Below are positions 7,381 to 13,912 of a stretch of DNA of 18,807 nt, piece by piece. Numbering within the stretch: position 1 is the first letter of the stretch; each line of letters starts with the position of its first letter. The stretch is taken from NCBI GenBank assembly GCA_002435745.1, contig DIWT01000027.1:1-18807 (forward strand), read 5' to 3'. Below the pieces are notes generated by a model that was given only the letters and a program-made list of their open reading frames with translations, made no database searches and had not been told where the DNA came from. The DNA comes from a bacterium UBP15_UBA6099. GTDB lineage: Bacteria; UBP15; UBA6099. The translations under genes and the position numbers were made by a program.

Positions 7381-8736
7381 TTATTCTTTATTGATATTGC
7401 CTATAGGTTTTGTATTCTTAGCTCTCCAAGCTTCGAGCCGCCGGGCGATAGCCGCTTCGTTTCCCTGCTCGGTGGGGCGGTAGTAAACCGTTCCTGACAT
7501 CTCTTCGGGGAAATAATCGGCGTCGATGTGATGGCCGGGAAAGTCGTGCGGGTATTTGTATTCGTCGCCTGATTCTTTTTCGGCGGAGAAGTCATAGTTG
7601 CGCAGATGGAGAGGGACGGGGCCGAGGGGTTTGTCGCGGACGTCGGCCTCTGCCAGTTTGAGGGCGGAATAGGCGGCGTTGCTTTTGGGGCATGTGGCGA
7701 GGTAGACGCAGCAAAAAGCCAGAGGGATGCGGGCTTCTGGCATGCCGACGAATTCAACGGCTCGGACGGCGGAAGCAGCCACGTTGATGGCGTTCGGGGC
7801 GGCGCAACCGATATCCTCTGCGGCAAAGATTACCATTCTGCGCGAGATAAATTCCGGGGCTTCGCCTCCGGCCAGAAGACGGGTCATCCAGTGCAGGGCC
7901 GCGTCGGGGTTCGAGCCGCGCATGCTCTTGATGAAGGCCGACACCATGTCGAACCTGTCCGTGCCTAGCCGTTGGTAGTCTAGCTGTCTCATCCCGGCGG
8001 TTTCGCGCACGAGGTCGGCGGACAGCTCGCCGTCCGCTCCGGCAACCCGCGCCGCCAGCTCCAGCAGGTTTAACATAACGCGGGCGTCGCCGTTGGAGTA
8101 AAGCAGAAGCTCGTCGAGAGCTGCCTGAGGGATGGCGGGGGGCATGGGGAGGGCGGCGGCTCTGGCCGTTTCTGCCGCCCGCAGGGCAAGCCGTGTCATC
8201 GCGGCGGCGTCCAGTCTGTTAAAGCGAAAAATGGAAAGGCGCGATCGCAGCGCCGGATTGAGCACGAAGTACGGATTTTCGGTGGTTGCCCCGATGAGTG
8301 TGAGCAGGCCGCTTTCGAGATGGGGCAGGAATGCGTCCTGCTGGGCTTTGTTGAATCTGTGGAACTCGTCAACAAAGATGACCGTGCGCTTGTCGTGAGC
8401 GGCGAGACGGTCTTCGGACTCGGCGACGACTCTTACGATATCTTCCTTTTTAGAAGTGACAGCGCTGTATTCCTCGAAGTGGGCGCCCGCGCGGCGGGCG
8501 ATTATGCGGGCGAGCGTGGTTTTTCCAATTCCGGGAGGCCCCCAGAACACCATCGAGGCCAGTATGCCCGAATCGTGGATTTTGCGCAGGGGGCGGCCTT
8601 CGCCCAGAAGGTGGTCCTGCCCGGCGAAATCTTCCAGCTTGGAGGGTCTCATGCGGGTGGCGAGCGCCTGCGCCCGCTCGAGATTCTCTTCGAGCCGCGC
8701 TTTGAACAGGTCTCCCCCTCCGCTGCTTTTCTTCAA
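7381..8736 (-). CDS. rarA: Replication-associated recombination protein A (RarA/MgsA AAA+ ATPase)
   Basis: A 451-residue clamp-loader-like AAA+ ATPase that acts at stalled replication forks. The Walker A motif GPPGIGKT is at 66-73, Walker B VIFVDE at 119-124, and sensor 1 GATTENP at 149-155, followed by the NPALRSR arginine finger region (160-166). The C-terminal half has the family's tetramerisation region (RGSNPDAALHWMTRLLAGGE, then FISRRMVIFAAEDIG). Length is normal for the family. The start codon is TTG (8734-8736), preceded by AAAGGA at about 9 nt; the N-terminus ending in ATRMRPSKLEDFAGQ is as expected. It is the last gene of the minus-strand run, 176 bp after jag. That gap holds a weak 6-bp inverted repeat (8763-8768 with 8781-8786) but no T-tract, so it may or may not be cotranscribed. 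Confidence 0.96.
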   Translation of the reverse strand: MKKSSGGGDLFKARLEENLERAQALATRMRPSKLEDFAGQDHLLGEGRPLRKIHDSGILASMVFWGPPGIGKTTLARIIARRAGAHFEEYSAVTSKKEDIVRVVAESEDRLAAHDKRTVIFVDEFHRFNKAQQDAFLPHLESGLLTLIGATTENPYFVLNPALRSRLSIFRFNRLDAAAMTRLALRAAETARAAALPMPPAIPQAALDELLLYSNGDARVMLNLLELAARVAGADGELSADLVRETAGMRQLDYQRLGTDRFDMVSAFIKSMRGSNPDAALHWMTRLLAGGEAPEFISRRMVIFAAEDIGCAAPNAINVAASAVRAVEFVGMPEARIPLAFCCVYLATCPKSNAAYSALKLAEADVRDKPLGPVPLHLRNYDFSAEKESGDEYKYPHDFPGHHIDADYFPEEMSGTVYYRPTEQGNEAAIARRLEAWRAKNTKPIGNINKE

Positions 8737-8912
8737 TGTATTCGTTCCTTTGGCCGCTGTTTTCCGCCCGGAATTCAGAAGGCGGATTCTACGAGTTCAT
8801 TCTACTTCAACCGGCGCGCCAATTCCAGCGGGACGCACAAAGGCTGTGGATGCGAAATCTAAATAAGAGCGGTTTGAGAGTTGTCAGTCCATGCCGAAAA
8901 GCAAGAAAGAAA

Positions 8913-9632
8913 TCACCTAGTCGGGTTGCCGCTTTTGAAGGAGATGACGACTTTGCGGTTTTTGCCTGTGCCTTCGCTGGTGGTGACGATATTTTTGTAG
9001 TTGGCCAGAGCGAGATGGATGATGCGGCGGTCTTGAGGGGGCATGGGCGCGAGGGCTTCGGGTTTGTGGGTTTTAATGACTTTTCTGGCGACGGAGCGGG
9101 CCATCTTGTGGACGGATTCCTCGCGGCGTTTCCTGTAGTCGCCGACGTTGATGACGACTTTCTTTTTGTTGCTGAATTTTTTCGTCATGACGACGTTTGT
9201 GATGAATTGAAGGGAGTCGAGTGTCTGGCCGAATTTGCCAATGACGACGCCGGCGTCTTTGCCAGTAATGTCGACCGAGATGTCGTTCTGTCCTTCGCAC
9301 ACGTCGATATCGCATTCCACATCGAGGCATTTGAAGACTTTTTCAAGGAAGTCGCGGACTTGGTCTTCGGGAGTGTCGTCGGAGAAGACGCGGGGGCTGC
9401 CGGGGAGGGTGGAGGCGATGCGGTTGGGGTCTGGTTCGATTTCAGGTTCCGGGGCTGTGTTGACTAGGGCGACGCGGAGTTTGATATTGCGGGAGCCGAT
9501 GAGTCCGAACAGGCCCTCGCGGGGAGTTTCGAGAACCTCGACAAAAACGTCGTTTTCGTCCGCGCCGAGTTTTTCCAGCGCTGCCTTTAGGGCTTCTTCC
9601 CGCGTGCGGCCTTCCTGAATGACTTCTTTCAT
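8913..9632 (-). CDS. jag: Jag/KhpB RNA-binding protein (Jag-N, KH, R3H)
   Basis: A 239-residue cytoplasmic RNA-binding protein, usually found beside yidC and linked to cell elongation and small-RNA regulation in Gram-positive bacteria. The Jag-N domain spans 1-52 (EALEKLG-type helix, then PREGLFGLIGSR). An acidic linker follows to about 85. The KH domain carries the GxxG loop at 132-135 in GKFGQTLDSLQF. The R3H domain spans about 173-233 and has the RRIIHLAL signature at 202-209 and SEGTGKNRKVVI at the end. ATG 9632 is chosen because AGGTGA lies 5 nt upstream and the protein then begins like its homologues; the frame is open up to 9677. It is separated from yidC by 84 bp containing a small hairpin. 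Confidence 0.95.
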   Translation of the reverse strand: MKEVIQEGRTREEALKAALEKLGADENDVFVEVLETPREGLFGLIGSRNIKLRVALVNTAPEPEIEPDPNRIASTLPGSPRVFSDDTPEDQVRDFLEKVFKCLDVECDIDVCEGQNDISVDITGKDAGVVIGKFGQTLDSLQFITNVVMTKKFSNKKKVVINVGDYRKRREESVHKMARSVARKVIKTHKPEALAPMPPQDRRIIHLALANYKNIVTTSEGTGKNRKVVISFKSGNPTR

Positions 9633-9665
9633 GAGGATCACCTGTAGAATATCGATTTCGGCGCG

Positions 9666-9683
9666 AGGCGGACACATCCGCCT
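9666..9683 (-). other. Intercistronic hairpin between yidC and jag
   Basis: AGGCGGA (9666-9672) and TCCGCCT (9677-9683) form a perfect 7-bp stem around the loop CACA. There is no T-tract behind it, so it is more likely an mRNA processing or stability element than a terminator. It lies 33 nt upstream of the jag start and does not cover the ribosome site. Confidence 0.45.
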
Positions 9684-9716
9684 TCTCCGGACTGTTTCAA
9701 TCGTTCGGTTTTAAGA

Positions 9717-10685
9717 CTATCGCTTTTTTCTTTTCTTGCTTTTCTTCGAGCCGCCGCTTTTCTGCGCCGGATAGTTCTTTTTTTGTGAGCCGCCGGACTT
9801 AGGTTCCGCCGCTTTCGGGGCGGAGGCGGTTTTTGCCGGACTGGATTTCTTTGAGTCGCCGTCTCCGGATTTTTCCTTCTTAATACTATCCGGTGGAGAG
9901 TCGGTTTTTTTGTCGGTTCGGGAGGTCTTGGCTTTTTCGGAAGCTTTCTTGGTGTCCGTCACGTTCTTGGCTGGAGTGCGGGTGACGGCCTGTTGGGCGA
10001 ACTGAAGGAGGTTGGAGACGCCCCAGTAAAGGAGAACGCCCGTCGGCATGAGGAAGGCGAAATATATGATCATCAAGTTCATCATGATCATGGTCGTCTT
10101 CTGCGACGGGTCTATGGTCATCATCTTCTGCTGCATGATAGTCGTCACGGCCATGACCGCCACGAGGATGAGAGCGGGAGCGTAGAGGTAGGTGTCCCTG
10201 AGGAATCCGATGCCGAGGAAGCTGAGGTCGATCATGCCGGGCATAACGGTATGCAGGTTGGCGAGGAAATCGTTGGAGAGTTTGGTTATGGCGGCGGTGG
10301 TGAGGTCTAGTCCGTAGAAGGATTCATTAACCAGAATGAAGCCGTTTTTTTCTGGCAGGCGCAGAACCTGATAGAGCATGATAAAGATGGGAATCTGCAG
10401 AACCATCGGCAGACAGCCGCTTATCGGGTTGAAGCCGACCTCTTTGTATAGGGCCATAAGCTCTTTGTTGAGCTTTTCTTTGTCGTCTTTGTACTTGGTC
10501 TGGAGTTCTTTGACGCGCGGCTGAGCCTGTTGCATGGCTTTCATGCCGCGCAACCCGCTGAACGTTAGGGGGAGAAGAATCAACCTGATGATGAATGTGA
10601 GCAGGATGATGTCCCAGCCGTAGTTGCGTGTGAACTGGTGGGAAAATTCAAGAAACCGAAGAAAGATGTCTGATAGGAGGTCCAC
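9717..10685 (-). CDS. yidC: YidC/Oxa1/Alb3 membrane protein insertase, short form with basic tail
   Basis: A 322-residue inner-membrane insertase for small membrane proteins, alone or with SecYEG. The first conserved helix is at about 23-42 and holds the groove arginine R34 (TFIIRLILLP). A cytoplasmic hairpin of about 55-88 follows, then helices at about 92-110, 168-190 and 197-232. The large N-terminal periplasmic domain of proteobacterial YidC is absent. The tail, residues 237-322, is about 85 residues of Lys, Ser, Pro and Ala ending KKRKKR; such tails bind ribosomes in other bacteria. Start is GTG 10685, one base after the yidD stop, with AAGGCGG about 9 nt upstream. The N-terminus matches family starts (MDLLSDIFLRFLEF). 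Confidence 0.96.
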   Translation of the reverse strand: MDLLSDIFLRFLEFSHQFTRNYGWDIILLTFIIRLILLPLTFSGLRGMKAMQQAQPRVKELQTKYKDDKEKLNKELMALYKEVGFNPISGCLPMVLQIPIFIMLYQVLRLPEKNGFILVNESFYGLDLTTAAITKLSNDFLANLHTVMPGMIDLSFLGIGFLRDTYLYAPALILVAVMAVTTIMQQKMMTIDPSQKTTMIMMNLMIIYFAFLMPTGVLLYWGVSNLLQFAQQAVTRTPAKNVTDTKKASEKAKTSRTDKKTDSPPDSIKKEKSGDGDSKKSSPAKTASAPKAAEPKSGGSQKKNYPAQKSGGSKKSKKRKKR

Positions 10686-10686
10686 T

Positions 10687-10950
10687 TTATATAGCCGCCT
10701 TGTCGGGATTTGTTAGTTCTTTGTCGCAGGCCGCGCGGAGCGGAACCGGGTCATAGCCGCCGCGGGCGAAGGGGTTGCAACGGATGAGACGCCAAGCGGC
10801 CATCGCGCCGCCTCGGGCGAATCCGTATTCGCGTAGCGCGTCCATTGCGTATTCCGAGCATGTGGGAGTGTATCTGCATGCCGGAGGAAGCAGTGGCGAA
10901 ATGCGCTTTTTATATATCTTCAGAACGAAGATTGCGATTCGGGCTAACAC
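10687..10950 (-). CDS. yidD: Membrane protein insertion efficiency factor YidD
   Basis: An 87-residue membrane-associated protein that assists YidC-dependent insertion. It has the family signature CRYTPTCSEYA at 26-36, followed by RCNPFARGGYDPVP, and an amphipathic N-terminal helix (ARIAIFVLKIYKKRISP). Length is typical. The start is GTG (10948-10950), whose first G is the last base of the rnpA stop TAG, so translation is probably coupled. The start of yidC follows immediately. Confidence 0.96.
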   Translation of the reverse strand: MLARIAIFVLKIYKKRISPLLPPACRYTPTCSEYAMDALREYGFARGGAMAAWRLIRCNPFARGGYDPVPLRAACDKELTNPDKAAI

Positions 10951-11327
10951 TAATTATCCTTGTAAATCCGGTCGAGCAGCGGCCTGAATTCGGCTTTGGC
11001 TTTTTCCAGCGCGGCGCGATCGGCGGATTTTTTCAACAGAACAATTAAGTCTATGCCGTTCATTGCCGGGTGCGGGTTGACTCGGATGTGTTCGGACAGA
11101 ACCCGTCTTGCGCGGTTGCGCGTTACAGGGCCGCCGAGTCTCACCGGAACGAAAACGGAACATCTGCCTGAAGAAGGCCCCGGACGGTAAATGAGCGTCA
11201 GGGTTTCGCCGGAAGCTCTCGCGCCCGAACGGAAAAGGGCGGAAATATCGCCGCGACCGCTGACAGATTCCCGGGGCGCTCGCCGGTCAGACAGTGAGCC
11301 GTTTGCGCCCTTTTTTGCGCCGGGCAT
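10950..11327 (-). CDS. rnpA: Ribonuclease P protein component, N-terminally extended and overlapping rpmH
   Basis: The 125-residue protein subunit of RNase P, which helps the catalytic RNA bind and process pre-tRNA. The family signature is RNRARRVLSEHIR at about 70-82, with the upstream FRSGARASGETLTLIYRPG region. The conserved domain begins only near residue 20. The sole ATG/GTG/TTG before it in frame is ATG 11327, which lies inside rpmH and is preceded by AAGGG. The gene therefore overlaps rpmH by 41 nt in another frame, and its first 14 codons use rpmH sequence. An unusual start such as CTG (codon 12) would be the only way to avoid the overlap. It joins yidD by a one-base TAGTG overlap. 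Confidence 0.93.
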   Translation of the reverse strand: MPGAKKGANGSLSDRRAPRESVSGRGDISALFRSGARASGETLTLIYRPGPSSGRCSVFVPVRLGGPVTRNRARRVLSEHIRVNPHPAMNGIDLIVLLKKSADRAALEKAKAEFRPLLDRIYKDN

Positions 11328-11421
11328 TGATAACCCTTCGTCCCGCTTTGGTTTTCATTTTGGCTCTGAAGCCATGCACGCGTTTTCTGCGTCTGTTGTG
11401 CGGCTGATACGTCCTTTTCAT
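11287..11421 (-). CDS. rpmH: Ribosomal protein L34
   Basis: A 44-residue protein of the large ribosomal subunit, beginning MKRTYQPHNRRRKRVHGFRA and ending KGRKRLTV. This is an essentially canonical bL34 with the KRTYQP start and the GFRAKMKTKAGR core. Length is usual. ATG 11421 has GAGGAG 7 nt upstream. It is the first gene of the rpmH-rnpA-yidD-yidC-jag run, and its last 41 nt are also read as rnpA. Confidence 0.98.
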   Translation of the reverse strand: MKRTYQPHNRRRKRVHGFRAKMKTKAGRRVINARRKKGRKRLTV

Positions 11422-11478
11422 TGCTATGCTCCTCTTCTCCGCCTTCGTCCGGCCCTGCCATGAACGTTAACACGGACC

Positions 11479-11553
11479 CGCCGGAGCCGCCGGCGAATCC
11501 GCGCGGTGTTTCATAGCTATTTCTTTTTACAGCCTAATCCGCGCTCGCGGATT
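11479..11553 (-). other. Structured leader of the rpmH operon
   Basis: Two perfect hairpins lie in the predicted leader. AATCCGC (11536-11542) pairs with GCGGATT (11547-11553) at the predicted 5' end of the transcript. CGCCGG (11479-11484) pairs with CCGGCG (11490-11495) further along. Neither has a T-tract. They may protect the 5' end or tune translation. A 15-codon ATG frame (MKHRADSPAAPAGPC) runs between them without a good ribosome site and is not called. Confidence 0.4.
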
Positions 11554-11559
11554 CCGAAT

Positions 11560-11588
11560 ATATTAACACAAGCTTTTTTATTATTCAA
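11560..11588 (-). promoter_or_regulatory. Candidate promoter of the rpmH-rnpA-yidD-yidC-jag operon
   Basis: On the minus strand there is -35 TTGAAT (11588-11583), a 17-bp spacer and a -10-like TAATAT (11565-11560). The hexamers are imperfect but the spacing is ideal, and the position fits a leader of about 130 nt before rpmH. Confidence 0.5.
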
Positions 11589-11695
11589 CCCATAGGGAAT
11601 CTTGGCAGGGAAGCCGGGAAATCCGGCTCGAACCGGCCCCGGTGAAAGTTCAGTTGTTTTTTCGAGGGCGTTTTGACGGGGCCGCCGACGAAATA

Positions 11696-12631
11696 TTATG
11701 CGCGCGCTCTTATCGATTTTTCGAGTTCGCCAAGTGTGCGGGCGAGAGATTCCTCCCCGCGCCGATGCGCGTCTACCCGTTTTGCGGTGTTGCACACCGA
11801 GGACGGCCCGACGCCGAACATGTCGCCCAGACAATCCAGAGGAGTGTCCGTCATGTTTCTGCAAAGGAAAATCGCTGCGTTCCGGGGGTAGTTAGGCTTG
11901 GTTTTATTGTCCAGAATCGACTGTTTTTCGACTTTGAAGAACTCGGCGGTCATGTCGATAATCGATTCAGGGCGGATTTTTACAGGCGGCGTCTGGGCGG
12001 CTTGGACGGCTTTGTCTTCGAAATCCACATTTCCGAGAGTTCGCGACTTTTTCAACAAAACTGTCATCGCCTGCATGTTGATTCCCGCCGCCGCCGACAC
12101 GTATTCCTGAAACCTTCGGATTTTTCTGTCGCGGTCTCCGCCGAAGCATGAGAGAGCGTCATTGACGGATACGGACGGGGGCTGGGCCGCGCCGCGCGTG
12201 TACGCTTGATGGCTGCTCCACTGGTATGATTCCGGCGACCGGGAGAGTTTCAGGTGCGTCGGAAGGTAGTGTATGTATCGGACGAGCTTAAGAAGGTATC
12301 GGTCTTTATCGATCAGAGAACTGGCGTAGCGGCCTTTGAAAACCTGAGATGTTCTCTTGCGGCGGGTGTTTGCGTAAGCGGTGTAGTGGCTGTTGACGTA
12401 CTGCATGGCTTTAGTGAGATTTCCGAGAGGGGTTTCGAGCAGCAACCGGTATCCGTCGTCCAGAAGAACGTAAGCATGCAGGGATAGGGTGTATCTTTTG
12501 AGCGCGGCGTCGATGATTTCAAGGAAGCGGCGGCGGTCTATGTTGTCCTGAAAAAGAGGCTGGTCCGGCATGGAGCGGGCAGAAACGAAGTAAAGAGCGC
12601 CGGGGAATTCAATTCTCGACGGTCTGGGCAT
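11696..12631 (-). CDS. RAYT-like (Y1/IS200-type) protein fused to a DnaA domain IV-like module; HUH motif lost
   Basis: A 311-residue protein. Residues 1-145 follow the REP-associated tyrosine transposase pattern: MPRPSRIEFPGALYFV, LHAYVLLDDGYRLLLETP, a Tyr-containing helix SHYTAYANTRRKR, then VFKGRYASSLIDKDRYLL, RYIHYLP and YQWSSHQAY. In active members the motif reads NHxH (the HUH metal site); here the same place is DGYR (59-62), so both histidines are replaced. Y83 and Y86 are candidates for the old catalytic tyrosine. Residues about 221-285 resemble DnaA domain IV (IIDMTAEFFKVE, PRNAAIFLCRNMT, LGDMFGVGPSSVCNTAKRV), with GPSSV where DnaA has RDHTTV. ATG 12631 is chosen for GGGAGG at 8 nt and the standard MPRPSR start. 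It is probably DNA-binding but not a cutting transposase. Confidence 0.9.
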   Translation of the reverse strand: MPRPSRIEFPGALYFVSARSMPDQPLFQDNIDRRRFLEIIDAALKRYTLSLHAYVLLDDGYRLLLETPLGNLTKAMQYVNSHYTAYANTRRKRTSQVFKGRYASSLIDKDRYLLKLVRYIHYLPTHLKLSRSPESYQWSSHQAYTRGAAQPPSVSVNDALSCFGGDRDRKIRRFQEYVSAAAGINMQAMTVLLKKSRTLGNVDFEDKAVQAAQTPPVKIRPESIIDMTAEFFKVEKQSILDNKTKPNYPRNAAIFLCRNMTDTPLDCLGDMFGVGPSSVCNTAKRVDAHRRGEESLARTLGELEKSIRARA

Positions 12632-12782
12632 AAGGCTGACCTCCCAAAGATGCGGCCCGGTTAAAGGCGGCGAAGCGAAGAGAGCCGAGCGCCGCAATTG
12701 TGTCCTGATTATGCGCCCGGAGGATTCGGAAACGGGCAGTCGGCCCGTCCGCGCGGCTGTCGGCATGTTTTTTACAGTCAAA

Positions 12783-12819
12783 TCCGCCGGAAGTTCCGGG
12801 CGCGGCGTGCCCCGGCGGA
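12783..12819 (-). other. Hairpin in the RAYT-like gene leader
   Basis: TCCGCCGG (12783-12790) and CCGGCGGA (12812-12819) are a perfect 8-bp inverted repeat with a 21-nt GC-rich loop. It lies in the predicted leader of about 240 nt between the promoter at 12876-12903 and ATG 12631. A second inverted repeat, CGCTCC with GGAGCG, lies between about 12840 and 12867. No T-tract follows either one. Confidence 0.45.
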
Positions 12820-12875
12820 ATGGTAGATCTGATTGGCTTCGCTCCCTCGGGGTTTCCTGAAGGAGCGGACAGTCA

Positions 12876-12903
12876 ATTATAGTAATTATGATTTAAGTGT
12901 CAA
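12876..12903 (-). promoter_or_regulatory. Strong sigma-70-type promoter of the RAYT-like gene
   Basis: On the minus strand a perfect -35 TTGACA (12903-12898), a 16-bp spacer and a perfect -10 TATAAT (12881-12876). The -35 overlaps the tlyA stop codon (12900-12902), so the gene has its own promoter besides possible read-through. Confidence 0.75.
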
Positions 12904-13709
12904 CTGAAATCGGGGGGAGCCAAAGCGGAATGGGCGGAGGAGACGACGGAGTCGATGTCGGGCGCGAAGACTCCGTGGTTGTCTGTTCTGAGGAGGACGA
13001 AGAACTCGATGTTGCCTTTCGGGCCGGGCAGTGGCGAGTGGCAGAGGGCGGCGGCATGGAATCCGATGGCATCGGCTCCGGATATGGTTTCTTTGAGTAT
13101 CTCGATGTGCGTCTCGGGCCGCCGCACGACGCCTTTGCCGGCGCGCTCGCGGCCCGCCTCGAACTGGGGCTTGATAAGAGCAAGGGCGGCTCCGTCGCTT
13201 TTTAGCAATCCTTGCGCCGCCGGAAGGATTTTTAACAGAGATATGAAAGAGACGTCGATGACGGCGAGGTCGAATTTGAAGGGGAACGCGGCCGGTTCGA
13301 GGCCGCGCGCGTTGACGCGCTCGATGACGGTCACTCTGGGGTCGTCCCGGAGACTGAGCGCGAGTTGTCCGTATCCGACGTCCACCGCGTGGACGGAGCG
13401 AGCGCCTCTTTGCAGAAGGCAGTCTGTGAATCCGCCGGTGGAAGCCCCGATGTCTATGACGTCCAGACCTGACGGGTCGAGCCGCATGGCGTCGAGAGCT
13501 CCTTCGAGCTTGTGTCCGCCCCGGCTGACGTATTTGCGGATTGTCCCGCGCAGCCTTATCTCGGCTTCCACCGGGTAGGAGGTTCCGGGTTTCGTCGCCG
13601 GGGCGTCGTTCACCAGCGTCTCTCCGGCCATTATGATAGCGCGGGCTTTCTCGCGCGTCGGCGCAAGCCCTCTCTCTACAAGCAATATGTCCAGACGTTT
13701 TTTCTCCAA
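12900..13709 (-). CDS. tlyA: TlyA-family rRNA methyltransferase / hemolysin A homologue
   Basis: A 269-residue S-adenosylmethionine-dependent enzyme. Well-studied homologues 2'-O-methylate cytidines in 16S and 23S rRNA. An S4 RNA-binding domain spans 1-60 (KKRLDILLVERGLAPTREKA, IIMAGETLVN). The FtsJ-type methyltransferase fold follows, with KYVSRGGHKLEGAL at 59-72, the SAM-binding DIGASTGGFTD at 86-96, then DVSFISL and KPQFEAGRE carrying the remaining Asp and Lys of the catalytic set. Length is usual. Start is TTG 13709, with AGGAG 5 nt upstream; no ATG fits. It is divergent from the flavoprotein gene at 13913, and its predicted leader runs through two hairpin repeats. Confidence 0.95.
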   Translation of the reverse strand: MEKKRLDILLVERGLAPTREKARAIIMAGETLVNDAPATKPGTSYPVEAEIRLRGTIRKYVSRGGHKLEGALDAMRLDPSGLDVIDIGASTGGFTDCLLQRGARSVHAVDVGYGQLALSLRDDPRVTVIERVNARGLEPAAFPFKFDLAVIDVSFISLLKILPAAQGLLKSDGAALALIKPQFEAGRERAGKGVVRRPETHIEILKETISGADAIGFHAAALCHSPLPGPKGNIEFFVLLRTDNHGVFAPDIDSVVSSAHSALAPPDFS

Positions 13710-13726
13710 CGATGCTCCTGTTTTAT

Positions 13727-13755
13727 CCCGGATTCGTCGATAGAGCCGACGAATC
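13727..13755 (-). repeat. REP-like hairpin, type II, left half of an inverted pair
   Basis: GATTCGTC (13731-13738) and GACGAATC (13748-13755) form a perfect 8-bp stem with a 9-nt loop, preceded by CCCG. It shares CCCGGATTCGTCGATAG with 18623-18639 and with the minus strand of 4883-4899. It lies just upstream of the tlyA ribosome site. Confidence 0.8.
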
Positions 13756-13767
13756 TGAACAATCGCT

Positions 13768-13792
13768 CCCGAATCCTAATGACGGATTCGGG
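13768..13792 (+). repeat. REP-like hairpin, type I, right half of an inverted pair
   Basis: CCCGAATCC (13768-13776) and GGATTCGGG (13784-13792) form a perfect 9-bp stem with a 7-nt loop, followed by TTTATCG. The preceding tract TGAACAATCGCTCCCGAATC is repeated at 18766-18785 and, in altered form, at 2503-2520. With the hairpin at 13727 it makes a BIME-like pair. Confidence 0.8.
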
Positions 13793-13842
13793 TTTATCGT
13801 TCGCCGCCGTGGGGCGCGCAGGATAATTATAGCCTGAGAGGG

Positions 13843-13856
13843 GCGCGATATCGCGC
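13843..13856. promoter_or_regulatory. Perfect 14-bp palindrome in the divergent tlyA / flavoprotein interval
   Basis: GCGCGATATCGCGC is fully self-complementary. It lies 57 bp before ATG 13913 and just beyond a TATAAT on the minus strand (13831-13826) that may be the tlyA -10; that -10 has no good -35. An operator role is possible but unsupported by other copies. Confidence 0.35.
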
Positions 13857-13912
13857 GGCTATTCCATATTTCGGCCCGTCGCATTAGATTATCAAAAGAA
13901 TGCGCGCGCGGA

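Noticed and set aside
8763..8786. Inverted repeat TCCGCC/GGCGGA between jag and rarA as a terminator
   Set aside because: Only six base pairs with a 12-nt loop and no T-tract on either strand.
11600..11645. tRNA-like 3' half on the minus strand (CCGGTTCGAGCCGG resembling a T-arm, then GC-rich stem)
   Set aside because: The T-loop is one base short for the stem to pair, and no acceptor, D or anticodon arms are found. It is probably just nested GC-rich inverted repeats between the RAYT-like gene and rpmH.
11422..11695. Possible replication origin next to rpmH, given a DnaA-like domain nearby
   Set aside because: No cluster of DnaA boxes (TTATCCACA-like), no true dnaA or dnaN, and no AT-rich unwinding tract. 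Only isolated partial matches occur elsewhere, such as near 8849.
12632..12781. 50-residue N-terminal extension of the RAYT-like frame
   Set aside because: It starts at TTG without a ribosome site, overlaps the leader, and RAYT homologues begin at MPRPSR, where GGGAGG is well placed.
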